Virus record (IMG/VR): IMGVR_UViG_3300042542_005685
Location: 1 to 25,374 of that record
From: a virus
Strand: one strand, 5' to 3'
Length of the DNA stretch: 25,374 nt
The translations under genes were made by a program, and so were the position numbers. This document shows positions 9,469 through 17,435 of the stretch, in pieces (the first letter of the stretch is position 1; every line of letters starts with the position of its first letter). The notes below the pieces were generated by a model. That model was given only the letters and a program-made list of their open reading frames with translations, was not told the DNA's origin and made no database searches.

Positions 9469-11400
9469 TTATGATTCAAATCTTGTTTTAGACTTGGACA
9501 ATAGATTTTTTTGACTGAATATTTCCATCACCTTATTTTTAAGGCTTCTTTGGAATTCTGCGTCTCTTGTTAGTATTTCGGCTAAAGGTCCGGATGTCAA
9601 CCCTTTAACATTCAAATCAACGCTTATATTGAAATTATTATCTACCGTTTGTGTAATGTTTTGTGAAGTTTCTTGTTTTGTAACAATTTGTTGTAGGGGA
9701 AGTGTTTTTTCTTCAGGTCCTTTCAAACTTACATTTTTAGAAAGTGTATCTGAAAATGAACTTGCATTCATATATGTTTCAGTTAAAAGACCTATTTTCT
9801 TATCTAAATCGGGTGCAAAAATTGCTTGGTCGTCTTTAATAAAATCAAACATTTCACCCTTACCTAAAGATAACATTTTTTTTCCTTCCCCAAAAAAAGC
9901 ATCCTCCTGTAGGAGGTCTATAGCTTCAACCGCTTTAGGTAAATTAGCACCCTCAGTATCTGACCTTGAGGGTTTTTGTCTATCAATTTCGCCTTTAGTA
10001 TTTGAAATCATAGTTCTTAATTCGGCAGTATTTGTTAAAAGTCCTTTTGGTATGTCTTTAAGACCGTTCGCAACATTTTGTGTTCCTTCAAATAACGATT
10101 GTTGTCCTTCCTTTATTGTAGTCAATACATTATTTCTCTCAGTTTCAGACAAACTTTTTAACACAACATCCCTAATTATTCTAGCATCCCTTTGCGTTGA
10201 TTCTTGAACACCTAATGTTTGTTCAGCAAGTTGCCTATCTGAAAGGTCAGCTTTATCTTTATAATCTTTTAACGCCTGTTCAAGAGCCGCAGGATTATTT
10301 TGAAGGGTTTTGACTAAATCATTAGTTTCGAATCCAGGTATTTTAAGTTCTAATTTACCTCCTTTTCCTATTTCAGTAAGGGATTTAACCAAGTTCATTG
10401 ATTCTGGTGAAATTTTAGAATCAAAGCCAGCAGTAATAAGTTTGTTCGATATTGCAGTTTGTTTTGCAGCCTCTCTACCAATTTGAATGAACTTTTTGTA
10501 GTCCCCATTTATCGCTTCAACAGATGCCTTTAACCTATCTCTTTGTAGAGCATCTATCGTTATTTCACCTGTTGCGTCATTTACCTTAAATGCTGATTCT
10601 GCAAGATTAATAAATGAATCTTGTAGTTTCCCTACATCGTTTCTTCCTGCATTTAAAAGTTGTGTGAAATTTGTTAAGTCAGAACCAAATCCGCCAATCA
10701 TACTAAGTGTTTGTGCCATTTCGATAGCCTTTTCAGGGTCCAACAAATTTTCCATAGTTTGTTCACTAACTATATCCCCCAATTCAACATTCAAAGACTG
10801 AGCCTTTGCTGTCATTTGTGTTAGACCATCAACTCCACCTTTAAATGCGTATGAGTCTACTAACTGTAAGTTCTTGTTTACATTTTGCAAAAGTTGTGAG
10901 GCATCCAATCCTGATTGTCTTGCAATTTTTGCAATCTCGGCCATTTTTTCAGCACTTTTAGTTTGTGACTTTGTCAACCTCAGAAAAGCACCTTCCATCT
11001 TACCTAACTCCTTGGTTGCCAATCCTGTTGTTTTAGAAAGGGCAACCATTTGTTTTGCCACTTCAAAACTTGGTTGTACTATTTTTCCTGATTCTGTAGC
11101 CAATTCGGACATCGCATCTGTTACATCGGTAACACTACCGCCCATTTTTACAACATCTAAATATGAATCAATCAATCGATTTCTAAACTGATCGGTACTC
11201 ATTACAACACCACTACCAATAGTCTTTTGTAGTTTCAAAGCACTATCGTTCATAGCAGTCAAGGTTGATATACCATTCTCAAAACCTTGTGTAATTCCCT
11301 TTTTGAACGCACTTGTAAGGTTACTAACTATTTCACCATAGGAAGTACCTAACTGATCAAATTCACTAAGTGTTGTAGTATCGTCAAAAAATAATAACAT
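9469..11400 (-). CDS. Tail tape measure protein (gp29-like)
   Basis: The 643-aa product is largely helical, rich in Gln, Lys, Ala and Leu, with long amphipathic stretches between residues 40 and 480 (for example AEKMAEIAKIARQSGLDASQ) and a beta-rich C-terminus (ITQTVDNNFNISVDLNVKG, then a final basic helix). This composition and its place directly after a gp26-like protein and a 40-aa protein, and before the large baseplate gene, are typical of tape measure proteins, which fill the tail tube and set its length. At about 0.15 nm per helical residue, 643 residues would span roughly 95-100 nm, close to the T4 tail (gp29 is 590 aa); this is an inference. TATTTATT occurs at 11415-11422, 14 nt before the ATG. 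No lytic domain is visible. Confidence 0.75.
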   Translation of the reverse strand: MLLFFDDTTTLSEFDQLGTSYGEIVSNLTSAFKKGITQGFENGISTLTAMNDSALKLQKTIGSGVVMSTDQFRNRLIDSYLDVVKMGGSVTDVTDAMSELATESGKIVQPSFEVAKQMVALSKTTGLATKELGKMEGAFLRLTKSQTKSAEKMAEIAKIARQSGLDASQLLQNVNKNLQLVDSYAFKGGVDGLTQMTAKAQSLNVELGDIVSEQTMENLLDPEKAIEMAQTLSMIGGFGSDLTNFTQLLNAGRNDVGKLQDSFINLAESAFKVNDATGEITIDALQRDRLKASVEAINGDYKKFIQIGREAAKQTAISNKLITAGFDSKISPESMNLVKSLTEIGKGGKLELKIPGFETNDLVKTLQNNPAALEQALKDYKDKADLSDRQLAEQTLGVQESTQRDARIIRDVVLKSLSETERNNVLTTIKEGQQSLFEGTQNVANGLKDIPKGLLTNTAELRTMISNTKGEIDRQKPSRSDTEGANLPKAVEAIDLLQEDAFFGEGKKMLSLGKGEMFDFIKDDQAIFAPDLDKKIGLLTETYMNASSFSDTLSKNVSLKGPEEKTLPLQQIVTKQETSQNITQTVDNNFNISVDLNVKGLTSGPLAEILTRDAEFQRSLKNKVMEIFSQKNLLSKSKTRFES

Positions 11401-11414
11401 ATTTTACTTTTTAT

Positions 11415-11422
11415 AATAAATA
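11415..11422 (-). promoter_or_regulatory. TATTTATT box before tape measure gene
   Basis: A one-base variant of the recurrent TATTTATA motif, in sense orientation, 14 nt before the ATG at 11400. A similar TATTTATT is at 9446-9453, 13 nt before the giant baseplate gene. The function as a promoter is inferred from recurrence only. Confidence 0.3.
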
Positions 11423-11429
11423 TTAAAAG

Positions 11430-11552
11430 TTAATTTTTATTGAACGACTCGATCAACTTGTCAACAAAATATCTTCTCTCGAATGTTGGCATGCTCATTA
11501 TATCACTATAAGTGAAGTTGACATACTTTGCGAGATAGAAAATCTCATCCAT
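11430..11552 (-). CDS. Small 40-aa tail-assembly protein between gp26-like and tape measure genes
   Basis: An ATG at 11552 opens a 40-codon frame (MDEIFYLAKYVNFTYSDIMS, MPTFERRYFVDKLIESFNKN). The sequence looks like a compact helical protein with a MPTFERRYFVDKL core, a pattern reminiscent of the short tail-assembly chaperones encoded just before tape measure genes in many tailed phages. It begins 10 nt after the stop of the gp26-like gene, in the +1 frame relative to it, and ends 29 nt before the tape measure ATG. This reading frame is open upstream to about 11615, so it overlaps the end of the gp26-like gene; a frameshifted fusion product is conceivable but there is no compelling slippery site. 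Recognition is by pattern and position only. Confidence 0.65.
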   Translation of the reverse strand: MDEIFYLAKYVNFTYSDIMSMPTFERRYFVDKLIESFNKN

Positions 11553-11562
11553 TAAATTTAAT

Positions 11563-12321
11563 TTATGATTCGAAGAAAGGGCGAAAAAACTCAAGCCCGA
11601 AGGACAGATTAACTGTTACCTTTTCTCCTGATGGGGCCATTACACTTCTTTTAAGATCTAATTTAGGTTCGCACTCTGTGAGGAACTTTCTAAGGAATTT
11701 AGAATCGCCAATTGGCATTTGTGTTATAAAAGATGATATTTTATTTCTGTCCGTATCACCATTCAACTCAACAATACTTTTTTCTAACCTTCTAGTTACC
11801 ACAGGAGCAACCATTCCTTGTGGGTATGATTCTGATAATTTGTCTAATTCTTTCTCATCACCTAAAGTTAACAATTTAACTTTTACATTTTGATTTGTTT
11901 TTGGTAATGTGAAACTAAAAAGTCCATCATTATCAGGTTTGTGAATGGGATCAATAATATTTATTTCTTCTAATAATAAAGAAATATCAAATGGTTTGTT
12001 TGTAGCTGGATCAGTTACTTTTAATTTATACTCAGACCCAAATGAAGTATTTCTTAAAAAAATTAGGATTGCCTGCACATCTACATTTAGTAGCTGATTA
12101 ATGTCAAATCCAGGTTCATAAATTTTAGTTTTCATCAAAAGGGGGATTACCCCATCACTCGATAAATTGGGTGACAACAACATGTTTTCATCACTAGCCG
12201 TTAAATACCCGACTTTCAATGCTTCCCTTTTAGGTTTATAAAATATTCCTTTAGTTGGTAACTTCACCACATCGTGTGGTAAGTTGAAGTCCATTTGTCC
12301 ATATGATTCGACTGTATTCAT
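11563..12321 (-). CDS. gp26-like baseplate hub assembly protein
   Basis: The 252-aa product has the layout of the T4 gp26 / T4_baseplate family: residues 19-40 (VKLPTKGIFYKPKREALKVG), a 'TASDENMLL' segment at 41-49, a loop leading to LLNVDVQAILIFLRNTSFGS at 77-96, and a YKLKVTDP beta segment followed by an acidic stretch. In T4 this protein takes part in building the baseplate hub. T4 gp26 is 208 aa, so this one is slightly longer. It lies in the usual place, before a small ORF and the tape measure gene and after the tail tube. Its leader has GTATATTTAAAA about 20 nt before the ATG, only loosely matching the TATTTATA motif seen elsewhere, and the terminator of the tube gene lies upstream at 12368-12390. 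Confidence 0.7.
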   Translation of the reverse strand: MNTVESYGQMDFNLPHDVVKLPTKGIFYKPKREALKVGYLTASDENMLLSPNLSSDGVIPLLMKTKIYEPGFDINQLLNVDVQAILIFLRNTSFGSEYKLKVTDPATNKPFDISLLLEEINIIDPIHKPDNDGLFSFTLPKTNQNVKVKLLTLGDEKELDKLSESYPQGMVAPVVTRRLEKSIVELNGDTDRNKISSFITQMPIGDSKFLRKFLTECEPKLDLKRSVMAPSGEKVTVNLSFGLEFFRPFFES

Positions 12322-12367
12322 AGTTTTTTATTTTAAATATACTTTACATCTATTATATGTAAACAAA

Positions 12368-12390
12368 AAACCCACCTTGTGAGTGGGTTT
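12368..12390 (-). terminator. Rho-independent-type terminator after tail tube gene
   Basis: On the minus strand AAACCCAC and GTGGGTTT form an 8-bp stem with a 7-nt loop, followed by a T-rich run (TTTTTTGTTT, the first Ts belonging to the stem). It sits 24 nt past the stop of the tail tube gene at 12414 and before the gp26-like gene. It should end or reduce transcription from the highly expressed tube gene. Confidence 0.8.
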
Positions 12391-12413
12391 CGAACATAAT
12401 AATATTTTTTATT

Positions 12414-12902
12414 TTAGTAAACTAATATACAACGATCAGGTCTTAATGTCGCATCAATAGTCATGATGTCAGTCTTATCATAACCTAAGTCACCAAATTT
12501 AACATCGGTTAGGAAACAACCTTGTAATATCCACTTTTCAACCGCAACTCCTGTTGGGTCTAACATTTCTAAATCGATGTCTTTTTTATACCCCGCAGCG
12601 TAACCCATACGACCTGTTACGGACTCAGCGTGTAAACGAACCCACTCCATTAGTGCTTGTGCAGCTGATGGTCCAATAGGGTCTCTAAACTTAACACTAA
12701 TAGGTTCCCACTCGAAGTTACCAGCCACATATGTTTTAGTATTTAAAAAGGCGATATCTTTTGATTCTATTTTTATGCTTGGTCTTGATGTGCTTTCTAC
12801 ATACCAAGAATTGATTCCCAAAGATGTTGGGAAAGTCAATATAAATCGGTTAGCTCTTTTAGGTTCATACTGAAAGGGCATTTTCATTAACAAATCAGCC
12901 AT
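12414..12902 (-). CDS. Tail tube protein (gp19-like)
   Basis: The 162-aa product is almost exactly the length of T4 gp19 (163 aa). It has the same arrangement: an N-terminal strand region (RANRFILTFP), a 'SRPSIKIESKDIAFLNTKTY' stretch with the T4-like 'FxNxKxYVAG' feature at about residues 52-61, a central VKFRDPIG and EWVRLH region, a loop with YKKDIDLEMLDPTG, and a closing strand (LQGCFLTDVKFGDLGYDK, TIDATLRPDRC). Tube hexamers of such proteins stack around the tape measure to form the inner tail tube through which DNA passes. The gene stands alone between a TATTTATA motif 33 nt upstream and a hairpin terminator 24 nt downstream, as expected for a high-copy structural protein. Confidence 0.9.
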   Translation of the reverse strand: MADLLMKMPFQYEPKRANRFILTFPTSLGINSWYVESTSRPSIKIESKDIAFLNTKTYVAGNFEWEPISVKFRDPIGPSAAQALMEWVRLHAESVTGRMGYAAGYKKDIDLEMLDPTGVAVEKWILQGCFLTDVKFGDLGYDKTDIMTIDATLRPDRCILVY

Positions 12903-12935
12903 TGTTTAAATTTTTGTTTTTTCTTTTATTTTTAT

Positions 12936-12943
12936 TATAAATA
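12936..12943 (-). promoter_or_regulatory. TATTTATA box before tail tube gene
   Basis: The sense strand reads TATATTTATA ending 33 nt before the ATG at 12902. It is one of the exact copies of a motif that recurs upstream of genes on both strands. A promoter role is inferred. Confidence 0.4.
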
Positions 12944-13014
12944 TACCTTGTTTCAAATTTTTCTATTTACTTCCAAGTATTTTTAAAATATTCTTTAACT
13001 AGAAAGTTACTTAA

Positions 13015-13899
13015 TTACTTATTATATTTAACTTTTTCATCTCCTTTTGTTAGATATACGGATATAGGAACATCTGGATATTCTTGAGACACTAAATTAT
13101 CTATTGATTTTACATTACCTTCATCGTCATCTGAAAAACCGATCTGTAATATAATCTCATTATTAGCGACACCGTTTTTGAAATAAGCTTTTTTCCCGAT
13201 CTCATCAGCTAATCCTTGACAGTAACTTATGAACTTTCTCATTGCTATAATTTTTAATTTCTCAGGATTGGCAGCACTTCCTTGTCCAAAAGTTACGGGT
13301 TCATAAACACAAAGGTCCAAATATTCGTCAATTAACTCTTTGTCAGAAAAATTGACATCTATTTGTTCGGTCACCATTTCATCTTCTGAGAAAAAATTTC
13401 GGTACTTTTTTAAGTTTTCAACTAGTAACTTACTATTGATACCGTTGTGGTTACTAACAATAAAGTTATACACACCTTCTCTTAAAGCCGAAGGGTTATG
13501 CCCTCTGGCCGTGATAATCGCAAATATTGATCCACCGTTTATACATTCAACAAAGTCATTCCATGATGGTCCTGGTTTAGCAAGCATTGAGTCAATAACA
13601 AACCTTTTGTCACCCATTTCTTTGAAAAATTTAAATGAGTCCTTTGCAAACCCAACAACAGTAGTTCCCTTATAATAAAAGGGTTCAACTCCAATTTTGT
13701 GTCTGTGTTCTGCAAAATCTTCGGTAGACATACCGATTTCATCATCATTTTCGGTCAATACTATAATTTGCGTTGGCATATAAACAATATTATCATCCCA
13801 ATCGAATGCATAATATTTAGTGTCAGGTGTGCCTGTTTCATCAATACCCTCCGACACTATTCTGTTCAAATAGTTGTAAACATGTTTTTTTACATTCAT
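13015..13899 (-). CDS. HAD-superfamily phosphatase-like enzyme
   Basis: The 294-aa product shows the HAD fold motifs in order. Motif I is FDWDDNIVYMPT at residues 32-43, with the nucleophile Asp33 and acid/base Asp35. Motif II is IITARG at 128-133, with Thr130. A Lys for motif III could be Lys214, Lys216 or Lys222. Motif IV is GFSDDDEGN at 254-262. HAD enzymes mostly hydrolyse phosphate esters; T4 uses one in PseT for end repair of nucleic acids. The substrate here is unknown and no kinase domain is attached. Its position, inside the tail module between sheath and tube, is odd for an enzyme. The ATG overlaps the stop of a 45-aa ORF by one base (TAATG), so translation is probably coupled. The leader box at 14047-14054 would serve both genes. 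Confidence 0.8.
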   Translation of the reverse strand: MNVKKHVYNYLNRIVSEGIDETGTPDTKYYAFDWDDNIVYMPTQIIVLTENDDEIGMSTEDFAEHRHKIGVEPFYYKGTTVVGFAKDSFKFFKEMGDKRFVIDSMLAKPGPSWNDFVECINGGSIFAIITARGHNPSALREGVYNFIVSNHNGINSKLLVENLKKYRNFFSEDEMVTEQIDVNFSDKELIDEYLDLCVYEPVTFGQGSAANPEKLKIIAMRKFISYCQGLADEIGKKAYFKNGVANNEIILQIGFSDDDEGNVKSIDNLVSQEYPDVPISVYLTKGDEKVKYNK

Positions 13900-14036
13900 T
13901 ATTTTCTAATTTTCTTCAATAATGTGTCCAACTGAGATTCAGTTAAAATAATGTTTTGTTTTTGTGTAGAAAAAGTTTCAGGACTCATTTTCTTGTCCCC
14001 TATACTTTCTTTGATAATTTTTTTCTCTATTTTCAT
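13899..14036 (-). CDS. 45-aa microprotein coupled to the HAD gene
   Basis: An ATG at 14036 opens a 45-codon frame (MKIEKKIIKESIGDKKMSPE, then TFSTQKQNIILTESQLDTLL, KKIRK). Its stop overlaps the ATG of the HAD gene by one nucleotide (TAATG), and a TATTTATA box ends 10 nt before its ATG, both arguing that it is a real gene. The product is highly charged and probably helical; a short C-terminal LTESQLDTLLKK helix is the most structured part. There is no Cys, no signal peptide and no membrane segment. I do not recognise a family. It could be a small regulator, a partner of the HAD protein, or simply a leader ORF that feeds ribosomes to the HAD start. Confidence 0.6.
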   Translation of the reverse strand: MKIEKKIIKESIGDKKMSPETFSTQKQNIILTESQLDTLLKKIRK

Positions 14037-14046
14037 AGTCTTTTAA

Positions 14047-14054
14047 TATAAATA
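14047..14054 (-). promoter_or_regulatory. TATTTATA box before microprotein-HAD operon
   Basis: The sense strand reads TATATTTATATTAAAAGACT then ATG; the octamer ends 10 nt before the ATG at 14036. It lies right after the hairpin that ends the sheath gene, giving a terminator-promoter boundary within about 35 nt. Confidence 0.45.
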
Positions 14055-14060
14055 TAATAA

Positions 14061-14080
14061 GGGGGATATTTCTATCCCCC
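14061..14080 (-). terminator. Hairpin terminator after tail sheath gene
   Basis: GGGGGATA and TATCCCCC form an 8-bp stem with a 4-nt loop, 14 nt past the stop of the sheath gene at 14095. On the minus strand it is followed by TTATTATATTT; on the plus strand by ATTTTTATTTTC, so it could work in both directions. Confidence 0.8.
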
Positions 14081-14094
14081 ATTTTTATTTTCTA

Positions 14095-17000
14095 TTATAC
14101 ATCATCAAAAGATGCTCCTGTTGGTGTAATAACAAACTCGATGTCGATGTATTCTAATGCTCTTGTAGGTTTCAAGAATATTTTACCCGTTAAAGTATTG
14201 GAATCCAAATCTTCAGGTGTGTTAGAAACTGTAACTCTAAAGTCAATCAAACCTCGGTCTCTTCTAATTTGATCCAAAATTGGGTTTACTGAATCCAAGA
14301 AATCTTGTCTAACTTTATCATCATTTTGTTCGAACAACAATCTGATTGCCACTGCCGAAATCAATTTACGAGCTTGAAGTAATAGTCTTCTAACATTAAT
14401 TCTGTCAAGCGCAGACTCTTTAATTTGTAAAGTTTTATTACCCCAAATTACTGTACCCACATCTGAGAAAGTTGCAATTGGGTTAATTCTACCTTTGTAA
14501 AGTGTGTCTCTATCTTCTTGTGTAAGTTTTCTTCTTGCTTTGATTGAATTTACCAAACCTCTTGTATATCCTGCAGATGCGAACCAAGGGAAAGCAATAT
14601 TATCAGTCAAAGCTAAGTTTCTTACAACTTCAGCCGTTGGTGGTAAATAGATTTGTGTATTGTTCACAGTATCTCTTGTTAATACCCATGGGTAGTAAGT
14701 AGCCGTGTAGTTAGAGTCAATTCCTGTCTCCTCTAAGTTGTCCACAGCTTCTTGTGGGTATATTAAACCTTCTGACACATCATTCCATGTTGGTAAGAAC
14801 ATGTTAAAATCAGGAGTAGTACAAATGTAAATTGAGTCTGCTCTATCTGATTCAATTAAATCAATTGCGTCTTCAACCAAGTTAGAGTTGTTCACATAAT
14901 CGATACCCGGTGTTGTAAATATATTGATGTTTACCGCTTCAGGATTATTGAAGGTTGTTTGACCCCATTTGTAAGCGTAGTAGTCAGTGTTTGCCCAAAC
15001 CTCTTGGTTAGGTCCTGAAATTTGTTTGAAAGCTCCCCATCCAGTTGCTGTTGGATAAGTTGTGGATGGAGCTGCACCAAATTTATAACCTGTTTGACCA
15101 AGTGCGTATGTATCGGCGTTTGTTCTGTATTCTCTATAGATGTCCCATCCGTCAAAACCACCCGCAGGATACAATGTAAACTTACGAGTATTCAAACGAT
15201 AGTATGGGTTGTCTACATCGGTTGGTTCAGAATTAAATGACCCGACACCTACTTCGAATGCCGTTTCACCAGAAGTGTTAAATCCTGCTGCGATTGTTAC
15301 CACAGTGGCCCCACTATCCATGTGGAAACCTTTAACTTGGTAGTTCCATTCAGGACCTGTAGTATCTGTTGCTATGTTCGCAGGTTGTTGTTTACCTTTG
15401 TAATCGAAGAAGTCGTAGTCAACTCCGGTGATGTTAGAAATACCTAAGTATGCCTTTCTTGGGTTTTCACCATTTGAAATTACTGAATTGTCTCCCCCTG
15501 AAGTAGATCCGAAAGGTGGGTTATAAATTAAGTCACCAGGTTTCAAATATTTAGTTTTGTAAACAATGAATGGAGGTGTTGCATCATCATATAATCTCAT
15601 GGTGTAACCCTCAAAACCACATGGTAATGCGTCTTCAGGTGCCTCATCACTCATTTCTAACATTATATATTTTGAATTCAAGTTATATTCTCCGTTTGAT
15701 GTACCAATTTTATTAGCAACAAAGTTGTTTTGAGTTGGGTCTAATGAACAGTTTGTAAAACTTTCAATTACTCTCACATTTTGATCATTATCGTAGAAAT
15801 CTCTAACAAACACATCAAATGTTCTGTTGTTAAATGACATATTTGCAATTGATATTTTAACTAATCTGTTTGCCGCATTACCATCAGAAATTAATTTGAA
15901 TTTAAAAAGTTTGTATACTTTATTACCCCTCAATTCAGAAACAACATATGGTGTCTCAGGAGTCTGATACTGCTCCATGTAAAACCCGATTGAGTTTGTA
16001 GCTAATGATTTAGCACTATTTAATTCAACTAAATTACAATTTAAACCTCTGACATAACCTTGTCTATAACCATTTAAAAGAAGACTACTATAAACCTCCT
16101 CAACAAATAATGGAACTTCTGTTCTGTCTTTTGCAAAATTACTTCTACCGAATACTTTAGAAATATATTCCGAATCCGAAGTAAGCATCGACGTTTCAAA
16201 ACTGAAAGTGTCAGAATCTTTTGTTGTACCGGTAATTAAGAATGTTGCATATGGGTCTGTCGACACACCTGAGTATGCACCTGTACAAACCATACTCACA
16301 TCTGTTGTGCCCGTTACTTGATAAAGTGGTCCGTTTTGTGATGAAGAATAATTGGTAATACCTCGTGATCTTAATGTTGTAACTACAACATTATCCCATG
16401 TTGTGTTTGCGGTTGCAACATAGTTACTATAGAATACAGAAACAGTACCTGAATATGTTCCTGCCGTTGCACCTGTAGTGATAGTGGCCATTGATGCGCC
16501 AAAACCATAACCCGCATAAGTACCTGTCGGTGACGCTGGAGTATAATCAAATAATGCATAGTACCAAGCATCGTTTGTGGATGCCGAAACATTTGTAGAA
16601 GTAAACAATATACTTGGAACTCCGAAAGTTTCGGTAGATGCTGAGACCGTACCCGAACCGTTTAATGTAACACCTGTTGTTGAGTTTGCGGTTGATTGAC
16701 TTACAGAACCCCAGAATTGTGAAGTTGTACCCGTAAGTGGTGATGCTGCTACATAGTATCCGAGTTGGGTGGAAATGTAGGATTGGAAATCAGCATTTAA
16801 AGATGAAGTTCCACCGTCATATTGTGTGTAAGTACTGTAAAAATCAGAACTTAATCCAGCAGGTACTGATGTGATAGTAATATTAGCACTTGATCCTGTG
16901 GTACCTGTAAACTGTACTGTTTGAGGTCCTGTACTAGTTGTTGCCGATAAAGTCGCAGGATCTATATTACCTATAGTGGTAATAGACCAAGACGGTCCAG

Positions 17001-17310
17001 CATCATATCCTGATAAACCTAAAACTCTTGTCACAAACAACTGATTTGATTGTTGTAAGTAAGATTTAGCGATATATGAAGTTTCATATTTAGGGATTTG
17101 TGTGTTAACAAATTTTTCAGGACTAGTACCACCAAAATACACTTGGTACTCATCAAAATTTGTTATAAAAATTGGTTCGAAAGCTGGACCTTGTAAAGTC
17201 TCACCCACCAAACCAAGAGTTGTTACACCCACACTCTGTGCAACAAATGTTAAATCTCTTTCAGATGTATACACACCAGGAGACACAAATACTTTTGTTG
17301 ATGAAGCCAT
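14095..17310 (-). CDS. Contractile tail sheath protein (gp18-like), enlarged
   Basis: The N-terminus (residues 7-20, VFVSPGVYTSERDL) has the SPGVY-x-SERD signature of tail sheath proteins, followed by GLVGETLQGPAF and TNFDEYQVYFG. The C-terminal core is equally typical: FPWFASAGYTRGLVNSIKAR, RINPIATFSDVGTVIWGNKT, a RRLLLQARKLI helix, and a final strand region. Sheath subunits surround the tube and contract to drive it through the cell envelope. At 1071 aa it is much longer than T4 gp18 (659 aa). Residues about 108-370 are a Ser/Thr/Gly-rich insertion, beta-rich in character and poor in Lys, probably exposed on the outer surface; further extra sequence lies in the 560-830 region. The gene is a single transcription unit: a TATTTATA box ends 31 nt upstream and a strong hairpin follows the stop. 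Confidence 0.93.
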   Translation of the reverse strand: MASSTKVFVSPGVYTSERDLTFVAQSVGVTTLGLVGETLQGPAFEPIFITNFDEYQVYFGGTSPEKFVNTQIPKYETSYIAKSYLQQSNQLFVTRVLGLSGYDAGPSWSITTIGNIDPATLSATTSTGPQTVQFTGTTGSSANITITSVPAGLSSDFYSTYTQYDGGTSSLNADFQSYISTQLGYYVAASPLTGTTSQFWGSVSQSTANSTTGVTLNGSGTVSASTETFGVPSILFTSTNVSASTNDAWYYALFDYTPASPTGTYAGYGFGASMATITTGATAGTYSGTVSVFYSNYVATANTTWDNVVVTTLRSRGITNYSSSQNGPLYQVTGTTDVSMVCTGAYSGVSTDPYATFLITGTTKDSDTFSFETSMLTSDSEYISKVFGRSNFAKDRTEVPLFVEEVYSSLLLNGYRQGYVRGLNCNLVELNSAKSLATNSIGFYMEQYQTPETPYVVSELRGNKVYKLFKFKLISDGNAANRLVKISIANMSFNNRTFDVFVRDFYDNDQNVRVIESFTNCSLDPTQNNFVANKIGTSNGEYNLNSKYIMLEMSDEAPEDALPCGFEGYTMRLYDDATPPFIVYKTKYLKPGDLIYNPPFGSTSGGDNSVISNGENPRKAYLGISNITGVDYDFFDYKGKQQPANIATDTTGPEWNYQVKGFHMDSGATVVTIAAGFNTSGETAFEVGVGSFNSEPTDVDNPYYRLNTRKFTLYPAGGFDGWDIYREYRTNADTYALGQTGYKFGAAPSTTYPTATGWGAFKQISGPNQEVWANTDYYAYKWGQTTFNNPEAVNINIFTTPGIDYVNNSNLVEDAIDLIESDRADSIYICTTPDFNMFLPTWNDVSEGLIYPQEAVDNLEETGIDSNYTATYYPWVLTRDTVNNTQIYLPPTAEVVRNLALTDNIAFPWFASAGYTRGLVNSIKARRKLTQEDRDTLYKGRINPIATFSDVGTVIWGNKTLQIKESALDRINVRRLLLQARKLISAVAIRLLFEQNDDKVRQDFLDSVNPILDQIRRDRGLIDFRVTVSNTPEDLDSNTLTGKIFLKPTRALEYIDIEFVITPTGASFDDV

Positions 17311-17341
17311 TTTTAGTTATTAATAAATGATTTATTTTATC

Positions 17342-17349
17342 TATAAATA
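17342..17349 (-). promoter_or_regulatory. TATTTATA box before tail sheath gene
   Basis: The sense strand reads GTATTTATAG ending 31 nt before the sheath ATG at 17310, within the 137-nt gap between the sheath gene and the plus-strand RHH gene. Read on the plus strand the same bases are TATAAATA, the T4 late promoter sequence, but no plus-strand gene starts nearby except at 17448. Confidence 0.4.
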
Positions 17350-17405
17350 CATCATCAAAAAGTAAAAAACTGACTCTGATTCTATTATTTTAAAGGAAGT
17401 ATGTA

Positions 17406-17427
17406 TTTTTTCTGCCTTTTTTCTGCC
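17406..17427 (+). repeat. Two tandem 11-bp repeats, candidate operator of the RHH gene
   Basis: TTTTTTCTGCC occurs twice with no gap (17406-17416 and 17417-17427). The repeat starts 20 nt before the ATG of the ribbon-helix-helix gene and lies about 96 nt from the sheath ATG. RHH repressors usually bind tandem or inverted sites one DNA turn apart, so an 11-bp period fits. Operator function is inferred. Confidence 0.5.
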
Positions 17428-17435
17428 TAATAAAA

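Noticed and set aside
9629-10207. 192-codon plus-strand open frame opposite the tape measure gene
   Set aside because: It lies fully inside a clearly coding minus-strand gene, has an unusual Ser/Cys/Phe-rich composition and no recognisable domain; it is an antisense shadow. The same holds for the other plus-strand frames within 3316-19357.
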